Part shown: positions 28,208 through 36,526 of the stretch, piece by piece
Position numbering within the stretch: position 1 is the stretch's first letter
How the letters are laid out: the number at the start of each line of letters is the position of its first letter
Source of the DNA: a bacterium
GTDB taxonomy: Bacteria > Zhuqueibacterota > Zhuqueibacteria > Residuimicrobiales > Oceaniaggregativiventaceae
DNA: 64,000 bases
Direction of reading: 5' to 3'
Assembly (NCBI GenBank): GCA_029565675.1
Contig: JAKQNP010000007.1
Location: forward strand, 1 to 64,000
Notes under the pieces: generated by a model
Database searches by the model: none
What the model saw: the letters and a program-made list of their open reading frames with translations, nothing else
Told to the model about the DNA's origin: nothing
Position numbers and translations under genes: made by a program

Positions 28208-30024
28208 GCGAACGAATTCGAATCACCTTTTTGCCGGGAAGGCATACCGGTTTGTTTCCTCCCAACACCAACCTTTGGCATGCTGCCCAGGAATTGGCAG
28301 TAGAGGAAATTGAAGCCTATTGCGGCGGGAATGGCACCTGTGGCAAATGTCGAGTGCGCATTGAAGAAGGTGAATTCCCCATAACCGAAGCTGATCGCAA
28401 AGCGTTCAGCGACGATGAATTGATTGAAGGCTATCGCCTAGCCTGTCAAGCAATTGCATCACAAGATTGCCTGATCTGGACGAGCCGAGCCGATGAAAAA
28501 GATCAAACCGCTATTCTGACGGAGGGTCTTCACCAGGAGTTCGAGATCGATCCGGTCGTGAAAAAAACAGCAACTCATGTGCAGCCGCCTGAGCTGGATG
28601 AGAATCCCTTTGATCTGCAAAAAACCTTGGCCGCGGCGGGCTTACAATCGGTGCAGTTGACACTGCCGGCGATTCAAAACCTGCCGGAAACGCTGCGCCA
28701 ACACGATTTTTCGGTCACCAGTGTCGTCGCCAACGGTGTGTTGCTCGATTTTGAGGGCGGCGATACGCGCGGACAGGGATATGGTATTGCAGTCGATCTG
28801 GGCACCACCACTGTGGTCGCCAAGCTGCTCGATTATTCCGGAACGGTGCATGCCGTGGCTTCGCGTCTCAATCGCCAACGGGCTTATGGTGAGGATGTGA
28901 TCTCGCGCATCGGTCACGCCAGCAATCCCGAGGGATTAAAGACCCTGCAAAAAGCAGTGATCGATCTGCTCAACGATATGATCGCCGAGCTGCTGGAGAC
29001 TGTCAAAGGAAAAAGGGAACAGATCTACGAAATGGTCATCGCCGGCAATACGGTGATGGAGCATTTGTTCCTGGGCATTCAGCCCAAATATCTTGCGGAA
29101 ATGCCCTATGTGCCGGTATTTCAGCGACCTCCGCTGGTGCGGGCGGTCGAACTCGGGCTGAATATTCATCCAAACGGCTGGATCTATTGTTTTCCGCTTC
29201 TCGGCCGCTATGTTGGCGGTGATACGACCGCTGTTGTTCTCAGCCTTTTATCGCGGCCAAAGCAGGAGACGTGGTTGGTTGTCGACATCGGCACCAACGG
29301 TGAAATCGTGCTCAGCCGCCGGGGGGAACTTAGTTGTTGTTCAACGGCTGCTGGGCCGGCATTTGAAGGGGCACAGATACGCTTTGGAATGCGTGCTTCC
29401 CAGGGAGCCATCGAACGGGTCTTTTTTACCGACGGGGATTTGCAGGTCCATACAATCGGAAATCAGTCCGCCAAGGGAATCTGCGGCTCGGGATTGATCG
29501 ATGCAGTAGGCACTTTTCTCCAGGCAGGAATCCTTGACCGCACCGGACGGTTGCTGGAGGATAAAGACATGGATTCCAAGCTGACTGCGGCGTTGGGCAG
29601 CCGCCTGCGAGGTCAAGACAACGATCGACGGGTCTATTTGACGCCAGCCGGAAAATCCGAGGTTTTTCTCAACCAGCGCGACATCCGCGAAATACAACTG
29701 GCCAAGGGCGCGATTGCCACCGGCATCGAAGTTTTGCTCGCCAATGCCGGTTTGCAGCTCGACGATCTGGATGCGCTCTATGTGGCCGGGGCTTTTGGGC
29801 AATACATTCGAGTGGACATGGCTTTGGAAATCGGCTTGCTGCCGAGAATCTCGCCTGATCGCATCCACTTTATCGGCAATGCCGCTTATACGGGCGCTGA
29901 AATGGCCCTTTTATCGCAAACGCAAAGGCGCTTGGCTGAACAGATACCGGATCAGATTCGCTATGTGGAGATATCGGCTGATCCCGAGTTTCAGATGCGT
30001 TATGCTGAACAGATGTTTTTTTAA
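28204..30024 (+). CDS. 2Fe-2S ferredoxin plus ASKHA (DUF4445) protein, RACo-like
   Basis: 606 aa with a TTG start overlapping the previous stop. Residues 1-90 form a plant-type [2Fe-2S] ferredoxin: C40, C46, C49 and C81. From about 190 an ASKHA ATPase-like domain begins (GYGIAVDLGTTTVVAKLLDY) with a second phosphate loop (VVDIGTNGEIVLS) and CGSGLIDAV. This is the architecture of reductive activators of corrinoid proteins (RACo/RamA-like). No corrinoid protein or methyltransferase is in the window, so the substrate is unknown. Confidence 0.85.
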   Translation: MSERIRITFLPGRHTGLFPPNTNLWHAAQELAVEEIEAYCGGNGTCGKCRVRIEEGEFPITEADRKAFSDDELIEGYRLACQAIASQDCLIWTSRADEKDQTAILTEGLHQEFEIDPVVKKTATHVQPPELDENPFDLQKTLAAAGLQSVQLTLPAIQNLPETLRQHDFSVTSVVANGVLLDFEGGDTRGQGYGIAVDLGTTTVVAKLLDYSGTVHAVASRLNRQRAYGEDVISRIGHASNPEGLKTLQKAVIDLLNDMIAELLETVKGKREQIYEMVIAGNTVMEHLFLGIQPKYLAEMPYVPVFQRPPLVRAVELGLNIHPNGWIYCFPLLGRYVGGDTTAVVLSLLSRPKQETWLVVDIGTNGEIVLSRRGELSCCSTAAGPAFEGAQIRFGMRASQGAIERVFFTDGDLQVHTIGNQSAKGICGSGLIDAVGTFLQAGILDRTGRLLEDKDMDSKLTAALGSRLRGQDNDRRVYLTPAGKSEVFLNQRDIREIQLAKGAIATGIEVLLANAGLQLDDLDALYVAGAFGQYIRVDMALEIGLLPRISPDRIHFIGNAAYTGAEMALLSQTQRRLAEQIPDQIRYVEISADPEFQMRYAEQMFF

Positions 30025-30102
30025 ACAGACACGGCATCTTGTTTTTGCTGTGCTGACAAACCGACAAGGTTATCATCCAGCAGCCCATACAGGGAGGTGG
30101 AG

Positions 30103-31284
30103 ATGGTTGGTGAAAAGATCGAACAAGCCGCTAAGATTTTGCAGGAAAAGAATATTGATCTCTGGTTGACGTTTGCGCGCGAGACGTCTTCCAATCCTGA
30201 TCCTGTTTTGGATTTAATCCTCGGTGCCCATTGCACCTGGCCATCGGCGATTATTCTCTTCGCCTCGGGTGAAAAGATCGCGATCGTCGGCAGCCTGGAT
30301 ATGCAAAACATCCGTGATCACGCTCCCTATCAAGTCATCGGCTACCGCGATTCAATCCGCGATGAGCTTTTAGGCATTTTGCACAAACACGATCCCAAAA
30401 CCATTGCCGTCAATTATTCCACCAACGACGTGATGGCGGACGGATTGACTCACGGCATGTATTTGATGTTGACGGAATATCTCGCTGCCACCCCTTATAT
30501 CGATCGGCTGTGTTCCAGCGAAGCGATCATCGCTGCTTTGCGCGGCCGCAAGAGTACAGGCGAGATAGAGCGCATTCGGGCTGCCATCAAGGAAACGCTG
30601 CAAATTTTTGACCTCGTTGCCGAAAAAGTTCGCTGCGGGATGTCGGAAAAAGAGGTCGCTTCTCTTATGGTCGAGGCGATGCAAGCGCGTGGACTTGCAC
30701 CGGCCTGGGACCCCGACCATTGTCCGGCGGTCTTTACGGGTCCGGATACCGCCGGGGCACATGCCGGTCCAACTGACCGGCCAATCCAACCCGGGCACAT
30801 CATGAATATCGATTTCGGCGTCCGCAAGGACGGCTATGTTTCCGACTTGCAGCGAACTTTTTATTTCCTTCGTCCTGATGAAGTTCAGGCGCCGGAAGCC
30901 GTTCAACACGGATTCAACGTCATCCGTGATGCCATTCAGATGGCTGCAGCTGCACTCAAACCTGGAGTGGAAGGATGGATGATCGATCAGGTTGCGCGTG
31001 ACTATATCGTCAGCCAGGGCTATGAGGAATATCCGCATGCCTTGGGTCACCAGGTTGGCCGCAGCGCTCATGACGGTTCGGCCCTCCTTTGCCCGCGTTG
31101 GGAGAGATACAAAAATCTGCCTTTTTTGCCGGTTGAAGCGGGACAGGTCTACACTCTGGAGCCGCGATTGAACGTCAAGGGCGCGGGCATTGCCACCATC
31201 GAAGAGATTGTCGTGGTGCACGAGTCAGGCTGTAAATTCTTGTCCGAACCGCAGAAAGAATTGATCACCATAAAATCCGCCTGA
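30103..31284 (+). CDS. M24 family metallopeptidase (Xaa-Pro aminopeptidase-like)
   Basis: 393 aa from ATG 30103, five bases after GGGAGG. N-terminal creatinase-like domain to about residue 150, then a pita-bread catalytic domain. Five metal ligands can be placed: Asp in MNIDFG, Asp in VSDLQRTF, His in HALGHQVGR, Glu in YTLEPR and Glu in ATIEE. Likely a cytoplasmic aminopeptidase or dipeptidase; no signal peptide. Substrate not predictable. Confidence 0.88.
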   Translation: MVGEKIEQAAKILQEKNIDLWLTFARETSSNPDPVLDLILGAHCTWPSAIILFASGEKIAIVGSLDMQNIRDHAPYQVIGYRDSIRDELLGILHKHDPKTIAVNYSTNDVMADGLTHGMYLMLTEYLAATPYIDRLCSSEAIIAALRGRKSTGEIERIRAAIKETLQIFDLVAEKVRCGMSEKEVASLMVEAMQARGLAPAWDPDHCPAVFTGPDTAGAHAGPTDRPIQPGHIMNIDFGVRKDGYVSDLQRTFYFLRPDEVQAPEAVQHGFNVIRDAIQMAAAALKPGVEGWMIDQVARDYIVSQGYEEYPHALGHQVGRSAHDGSALLCPRWERYKNLPFLPVEAGQVYTLEPRLNVKGAGIATIEEIVVVHESGCKFLSEPQKELITIKSA

Positions 31285-31376
31285 TCCTGCAAATATCGGT
31301 CTGCAAACTCGTGTTAGAGCCTGTATGTTTCCGTGTATAAAGGACGAACCTTTACGGAAGCAGCACAGGAGCATGC

Positions 31377-33584
31377 ATGAAATTCTTTACCCAAGTTTTG
31401 CGACTTGCCTTGGCAGCAATTCTGCTGTTTTGCCCTCTGCTTTTTGCCCAGCAGGAAAAGGATAGAGAAATTAAAACTGCGGTGCACGAAGAACCTGCAG
31501 ACCAGAAGATCGCTGCCGTTGGCGCAACCACTTCTATCCCTCAAAAAATCGACTATCAGGGATATCTGGCCGACGCAGGAGGATTTCCCGTTGTCGGCTC
31601 GATCGATGTCGTTTTCAGCCTTTGGGATGCAGCCAGTGACGGCAACAAGCTATGGGAAGCAACCCGCACATTGGAGGTTAACAAAGGCTATTTCAACTGC
31701 GAACTGGGTACGGAAAATCCCTTTCCGCCAAATTTGTTTTCCGGAGCAGAACGTTATCTGCAGTTGACCATTAACGGCGAAAATTTATCCCCTCGAAAAT
31801 CCCTCGCCAGTGTTCCTTTTGCTTTTCAAAGCGACAATACTGACCGCTTGCAAGGCCATTCTGCCGGCAGCTTTTACCTTCGCACCCAAGCCGATGACCA
31901 CAGCCTCAACCGCATCGATGCCTTCAGTCTGGGCGGCTATCTTGCAACGGCTTTTGCCACCCGCGAGCAGAACGATGCGCGTTATCTGCGCCACGGAGAA
32001 GCCAATTCGATAAGCAGCAATATGATAGAGGATGGCACGATTCAGATTCAGGATATCGGCTTTCAGCTGGGACAGGGCACAATAACCGGGATTAATGCGC
32101 TCTCCGGCTTGAGCGGCGGTGGAACGACAGGAACCGTTGGACTATCGTTGCATGAAGATTATCTGACCGGTCAGGCGTTTGATTCGCGATTTGTACGCAA
32201 GGGTGAGATCGGTGCGATTACCGCTGCGATGATCGGGAACAGTCAAATTACCGGCGAACAGGTAAAAAACGGCACTCTAGGCGAAGAGGATTTCAATTTT
32301 GCAGTCGGCAAAATCACGCAAGTCGTCGCGGGTTTAGGGTTGCAGGGCGGCGGTACGAGTGGCAACATTCTGATCAGCTTGGATCCTGATCTAAAAAACG
32401 GCACGGCGTTTAATTCCATTTTTGTCAACACCAATGAATCGAATTCCATTTCCGGCGAGATGGTCATCGACGGGACCCTGACCAGCGCTGATATCAAGGA
32501 CGGAACGATTCAAGCGGTGGATCTGGCGACTGCCGTCGGCGATATTACCGCCGTCAATGCCGGAACAGGAATGCTGGGAGGAGGAACAAGCGGTGCTGTG
32601 ACGTTGCAGATTGCCCCTGAATATGAAAGCGGCACCCACTACGACAGCCGGTTCGTGCGGCAAGGCCAGGTCGATGCGATAACCAGCAATATGGTCAAGG
32701 ATTATTCCTTGCAGCCCACCGATCTGGGATTTGCGGTAGGCGATGTTACAGGCATTATAGCCCAACGAGGCTTGCTGGGTGGCGGTCCATCCGGAGATAT
32801 TACCCTGATGCTCGCCGATGATCATTTTAGCGGCCGAGCTTTTGACAACCGTTTTGTCAATGAAAATCAGCTCGATGCCATCAATACCAATATGATCCAG
32901 CCAGGCGCTGTCAGCAGCAACAAAATTGCCCCTGCTGCTCTGACAGCCGACCATTTCCCGGCCTCTCTTGCCTATGTGCGCAGTCAGCGCTCCAAGGCGG
33001 TTTTGGCCGTGCAGAATCAGGACTCTGCTCCGAGTTCGATTGGCCTGTTCGGCAACGGGCCGATCGGGGTGGCCGGAAGCGGCGACATCGCCGTTAAAGG
33101 CGAAGGATTGCTCTACGGCGTGCAGGCGATTTGCAGCAATGCCGGCGGATATGCCTTAAAAGTCGAAGGCCGGGCGACTTGCAGCACCGGCGGTTGGGCC
33201 GATTTGGCCGAGTTTCTCTACGGCAGTGAAATTTTGGAAAGCGGCGATGTCGTGGTGATCGATGAACAGAGCGAAAATGCGCTTCGAAGATGCCGTCAAC
33301 CCTACGACACCCGTGTTGCCGGAATAATCTCCACCAATCCGACCCTGACGGTCGGTCATCTGGCGAATGCCGACAATGGCTATCCGCTCGCCCTTACCGG
33401 CGTGGTGCCTTGCAAAGTCACTGCCCACTCGGCGCCTATCCGACCAGGCGATCTGTTGACGACCTCAGATGTGCCTGGCCATGCCATGAAAGCAGTAAAT
33501 CCGCCCTATGGCACAATCATCGGAAAGGCACTCGAAGCGCTTGCATCGGGCACCGGTGTGATCAACGTTTTGGTTAAAATTTGA
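31377..33584 (+). CDS. Secreted repeat protein resembling phage tail fibres
   Basis: 735 aa. Signal peptide MKFFTQVLRLALAAILLFCP up to FAQ. Residues about 55-160 form a domain common in FCB secreted proteins (IDYQGYLADAGGFPVVGSID; KGYFNCELGT). From 236 four tandem repeats follow, each opening ITxxxAxxGLxGGGTSG-like and holding FDSRFVR or FDNRFVN. Residues about 610-735 (ADLAEFLYGSEILESGDVVV, CKVTAHSAPIRPGDLLTTSD) resemble C-terminal domains of tail-fibre / appendage proteins. Probably an extracellular fibrous protein. Function unknown. Confidence 0.75.
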   Translation: MKFFTQVLRLALAAILLFCPLLFAQQEKDREIKTAVHEEPADQKIAAVGATTSIPQKIDYQGYLADAGGFPVVGSIDVVFSLWDAASDGNKLWEATRTLEVNKGYFNCELGTENPFPPNLFSGAERYLQLTINGENLSPRKSLASVPFAFQSDNTDRLQGHSAGSFYLRTQADDHSLNRIDAFSLGGYLATAFATREQNDARYLRHGEANSISSNMIEDGTIQIQDIGFQLGQGTITGINALSGLSGGGTTGTVGLSLHEDYLTGQAFDSRFVRKGEIGAITAAMIGNSQITGEQVKNGTLGEEDFNFAVGKITQVVAGLGLQGGGTSGNILISLDPDLKNGTAFNSIFVNTNESNSISGEMVIDGTLTSADIKDGTIQAVDLATAVGDITAVNAGTGMLGGGTSGAVTLQIAPEYESGTHYDSRFVRQGQVDAITSNMVKDYSLQPTDLGFAVGDVTGIIAQRGLLGGGPSGDITLMLADDHFSGRAFDNRFVNENQLDAINTNMIQPGAVSSNKIAPAALTADHFPASLAYVRSQRSKAVLAVQNQDSAPSSIGLFGNGPIGVAGSGDIAVKGEGLLYGVQAICSNAGGYALKVEGRATCSTGGWADLAEFLYGSEILESGDVVVIDEQSENALRRCRQPYDTRVAGIISTNPTLTVGHLANADNGYPLALTGVVPCKVTAHSAPIRPGDLLTTSDVPGHAMKAVNPPYGTIIGKALEALASGTGVINVLVKI
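32082..32943 (+). repeat. Four tandem protein repeats inside the tail-fibre-like gene
   Basis: Units start at 32082, 32313, 32544 and 32745. The first two are exactly 231 bases (77 codons), the third 201 (67 codons), the fourth about 199. Each has a GGG(T/P)(S/T)G turn about ten residues in and an (F/Y)(D/N)SxFV-type motif about 30 residues in. A partial fifth unit precedes them (about 31960-32081, ARYLRHGEANSISSNMIEDG). Conservation is at protein rather than DNA level. Confidence 0.8.
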
Positions 33585-33610
33585 CCGCCAACCACACCAG
33601 AGGCCACACC

Positions 33611-34147
33611 ATGAAGCAGACCACATTTACCGGCTTGATTCTTTTGTTCGGCTTGGTTTGTCTGATCGTTGCGCGCCAAGCCGTTGCGCAGAGCTACCAG
33701 CTCTCGAGACAACAGCTGCAATCGGTGAGCGGAACAGCGGAAACGCCGAATTATCGCCTTCGACACGGATTCGGCGTATCTGATATGGGCAGCATGCGCA
33801 GCGATCGGTTTAAAGTTGGATTGGCAACCCGCGTGCAACAGATTGCCAATGACCAACCTGTCATACCCTCGCGGTTCGTTTTACAGCAGAACTATCCCAA
33901 TCCTTTTAATCAGAGCACTGCGTTCGTTTATGATCTGCCTCATGCGGTTCAACTGCGTCTGGTGCTCTACTCGATTCTCGGACAACAAGTCCGCATCTTG
34001 TACGATGGCGACCATTCTGCAGGAAGATTTTTATTTCTCTTTGACGGAACCGACAGCGAAGGTTCACCATTGTCAAGCGGACTCTACCTGCTGCAAATGA
34101 TTGCTGGCGGCTACAACCAAACGATCAAATTGTCCATTGTCCGCTAG
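33611..34147 (+). CDS. Small secreted protein with T9SS type A / FlgD-like C-terminal tail
   Basis: 178 aa from ATG 33611, which opens a signal peptide (MKQTTFTGLILLFGLVCLIV, then AVAQ). The C-terminal 80 residues have QQNYPNPFNQSTAF, LYSILGQQVRILYDG and SGLYLLQMIAGG, the pattern of type IX secretion sorting domains and related FlgD-like Ig tails. The 70-residue middle part (SGTAETPNYRLRHGFGVSD) recurs in FCB surface proteins. It follows the tail-fibre-like gene by 26 bases and may be exported with it. Confidence 0.75.
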   Translation: MKQTTFTGLILLFGLVCLIVARQAVAQSYQLSRQQLQSVSGTAETPNYRLRHGFGVSDMGSMRSDRFKVGLATRVQQIANDQPVIPSRFVLQQNYPNPFNQSTAFVYDLPHAVQLRLVLYSILGQQVRILYDGDHSAGRFLFLFDGTDSEGSPLSSGLYLLQMIAGGYNQTIKLSIVR

Positions 34148-34262
34148 CAGATAAAAACATTTTTTAGTCGCCGGCTGCTTGCCTTGCTGATGGCTGCGAC
34201 CGCAGTGTGGCCACAACCAGCCCCGGCACCACCTGTTTGGATAAAAAAATAGGGCGCGATGA

Positions 34263-34907
34263 TTGATCCTCGAAACTCTGGTCAGTGGTCTTTTTCAAGA
34301 GAATATCTATTTGTTGGGTTGTGTGAAAACTCGTCGGGCTGTACTCATCGATCCGGGTGATAATGCGGCAGTCCGTGGACTGATCAAGTGGATCGGCGAT
34401 CACGATTTTGCGCTCGACTACATTTTGTTGACTCACGGACATATCGATCACATCGGCGGAGTTGCCGACTTGCAGCGGCGTTTTTCTGCTGTGGTTTGTT
34501 TGCACAGAAGTGATGAAATATTGCTCCAGGGCAGTGCTGCCCAGGCCCGGATGTTTGACCTGCCGGCGCCGACGATGTTCGCTGTCGATCGCTGGATCAG
34601 CCATGGGGATCGATTGACTGTCGGTGAGATCGAACTTGAGGTTATCGAAACGCCGGGCCATACGCCCGGAAGTGTTTGTTTCTATTTGCCGGATCGCGAT
34701 ACGCTTTTTTCCGGCGACACTCTTTTTTGGGGATCGGTCGGTCGAACCGACCTGTCCGGTGGGAGCACCACGAATCTGCTGACCTCGATTCACCAACGAT
34801 TGCTCACCTTGCCGCCGCAAACAGTTGTATATTCAGGGCATGGTCCGGTCACCACGATTGCGCGTGAAAAAGAGAGCAATCCCTTCCTCAACGATGCAGT
34901 AATTTAG
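34263..34907 (+). CDS. Metallo-beta-lactamase-fold hydrolase (glyoxalase II-like)
   Basis: 214 aa from a TTG start. Zinc motif THGHIDHIGG with H58, H60, D62 and H63; second His in TPGHTPGSVCF; Asp in FSGDTLF; last His in YSGHGPVTT. Closest in layout to the YcbL / glyoxalase II-like group of hydroxyacylglutathione hydrolases. Substrate uncertain. Cytoplasmic. Confidence 0.85.
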   Translation: MILETLVSGLFQENIYLLGCVKTRRAVLIDPGDNAAVRGLIKWIGDHDFALDYILLTHGHIDHIGGVADLQRRFSAVVCLHRSDEILLQGSAAQARMFDLPAPTMFAVDRWISHGDRLTVGEIELEVIETPGHTPGSVCFYLPDRDTLFSGDTLFWGSVGRTDLSGGSTTNLLTSIHQRLLTLPPQTVVYSGHGPVTTIAREKESNPFLNDAVI

Positions 34908-35215
34908 CTGCGGATTTGGCTTTTTGCATAATTTTCTTATATGCTCTCGATTGCTGCCGAAGAAAATCAGCTTTTAAGTTCTATTTACATATTTTTACTA
35001 ACTTTTACAGCAGAAAAACTCCTTGCAACTTTTGCGAAAAATGGCTAATTTTTGGTGCTGATTTTTCACTCACCGGATTTCCAGATTGCATGTACGCGCC
35101 TATTCCTGAATTTTCCATTTTTTACGCTGAATGGTCATAACCATGGTCCAGCTGGAGACTCTGGTTTTTGCGTTTTGGACAGCAATCTGGTTTCCTGTTG
35201 CCGTCAGGAGGCATT
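34908..35215 (+). other. 308-base AT-rich gap before the ferredoxin oxidoreductase operon
   Basis: No credible gene. A weak promoter-like pair TTGCAA (35023-35028) and TAATTT (35046-35051) with a 17-base spacer lies about 165 bases before the ferredoxin gene. The CAGGAGG site of that gene is at 35205-35211. I see no clear terminator for the preceding hydrolase gene. Confidence 0.35.
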
Positions 35216-35473
35216 ATGGATCTTGAGAAGGGGTTGGAATCTGCCAGGGTTGTGATTCGGGAGGATGAATGCAAAGGGTGTGGGCTTTGCATCAATATCT
35301 GTCCGGAAAAAGTGTTGTTTGAGCAAAAACACCTCAATCGAATGGGATATCATCCAGCGGGATATCTCGGCACCGGCTGTATCGGGTGTGGATTTTGTTT
35401 CTACCAATGTCCTGAACCGGGCGCAATCACGGTTTATAAAAAGGGATACGTCGGGGAGGAGGTGGAGCGATAG
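35216..35473 (+). CDS. korD: 2-oxoacid:ferredoxin oxidoreductase, delta (ferredoxin) subunit
   Basis: 85 aa from ATG 35216, five bases after CAGGAGG. Two [4Fe-4S] motifs: C19/C22/C25/C29 and C55/C58/C61/C65, each ending in Cys-Pro. This is the ferredoxin-like delta subunit of 2-oxoacid oxidoreductases. The stop codon directly abuts the ATG of the alpha subunit, so the three genes form one operon. Confidence 0.92.
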   Translation: MDLEKGLESARVVIREDECKGCGLCINICPEKVLFEQKHLNRMGYHPAGYLGTGCIGCGFCFYQCPEPGAITVYKKGYVGEEVER

Positions 35474-36523
35474 ATGGCGAAGCAGCTTATAAAAGGCAAT
35501 GAAGCGATTGTCAAAGGAGCGGTTCTCGCAGGGTGCCGTTATTTTTTTGGCTATCCCATCACCCCAGCTTCGGAAATCGCTGAAGCAGCCGCCTATTATA
35601 TGCCGCAGGTCGGCGGAACGTTTTTGCAGGCAGAGAGCGAGATCGCATCGATCAACATGGTCTATGGTGCTGCGTCTGGAGGCATCAGGGTAATGACTGC
35701 GTCTTCAAGTCCGGGCATCAGTTTGAAGATGGAAGGGATCTCGTATGCAGCCGGCTCTGAGCTGCCCCTGGTTTTAGTCGATATCATGCGGGGCGGTCCG
35801 GGATTGGGGAATATTGCTCCGGAACAGTCGGATTACAACCAGATCGTCAAGGGCGGTGGTCACGGCAATTACAAGCTTTTGGTTTTGGCACCTGCCAGCG
35901 CCCAGGAAATGTGTGATTTTACCATGCTGGCTTTCGATTTGGCGGATCGCTATCGCAATCCAGTCTGTGTGTTGGCAGACGGTTTTATCGGCCAAATGAT
36001 GGAACCCGTCGATTTTCCGCCGCCGGTCGAAAAACTCGCAGACAAGCCCTGGGCGTTGCATTGCGATGCCGATGATGAAAAACGGTTGATCAGTTCTATA
36101 GAGCTTGAGCCTGAACGCCTGGAAGCACACAACCGCAAGTTGCAAGCCAAGTATGCAGAAATTGAAAAGGCCGAGATTCGTTGTGAAACCTACAAGACCG
36201 ACGACGCCGAGTTGGTGGTGATTGGATATGGCGTGATCTCGCGCATTCTGCAGTCTGTGGTCGATCGGCTTCGGCAGGACGGCTATCGGATCGGTATGTT
36301 GCGGCCGATCACTTTGTGGCCTTTTCCCAGGCCACAAATCGAAAAACTTCTTGACCATGTGCAAAAGATACTGGTGGTTGAATTGTCCAACGGGCAAATG
36401 GTCGACGATGTTCGCCTCACTGTAAAAGATCGTATTCCAATCCATTTCTATAACCGAATGGGTGGAGTGGTGCCCTCTCCGGAAGAAATCATCGAGCAGG
36501 TGATCAAACTTTTTGAGGCATAA
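35474..36523 (+). CDS. korA: 2-oxoacid:ferredoxin oxidoreductase, alpha subunit
   Basis: 349 aa. Contains [20 protein letters not shown], the start of the alpha-subunit pyrimidine-binding domain, and [20 protein letters not shown]. The C-terminal domain ([20 protein letters not shown]) is the transketolase-like domain II. Family sequences of this type are named KorA or VorB, so the substrate may be 2-oxoglutarate or branched-chain 2-oxoacids. Converts 2-oxoacid + CoA to acyl-CoA + CO2 with reduction of ferredoxin. Confidence 0.9.
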   Translation: MAKQLIKGNEAIVKGAVLAGCRYFFGYPITPASEIAEAAAYYMPQVGGTFLQAESEIASINMVYGAASGGIRVMTASSSPGISLKMEGISYAAGSELPLVLVDIMRGGPGLGNIAPEQSDYNQIVKGGGHGNYKLLVLAPASAQEMCDFTMLAFDLADRYRNPVCVLADGFIGQMMEPVDFPPPVEKLADKPWALHCDADDEKRLISSIELEPERLEAHNRKLQAKYAEIEKAEIRCETYKTDDAELVVIGYGVISRILQSVVDRLRQDGYRIGMLRPITLWPFPRPQIEKLLDHVQKILVVELSNGQMVDDVRLTVKDRIPIHFYNRMGGVVPSPEEIIEQVIKLFEA

Positions 36524-36526
36524 ACC

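Noticed and set aside
34263-34907. Metallo-beta-lactamase enzyme conferring antibiotic resistance
   Set aside because: Sequence layout is that of glyoxalase II-like hydrolases, cytoplasmic, without the features of class B beta-lactamases such as a signal peptide.
35216-35473. Ferredoxin gene as the missing rnfB
   Set aside because: It has two plain [4Fe-4S] motifs, no N-terminal membrane helix, no four-cysteine Fe-S domain of RnfB, and is coupled directly to the 2-oxoacid oxidoreductase genes.
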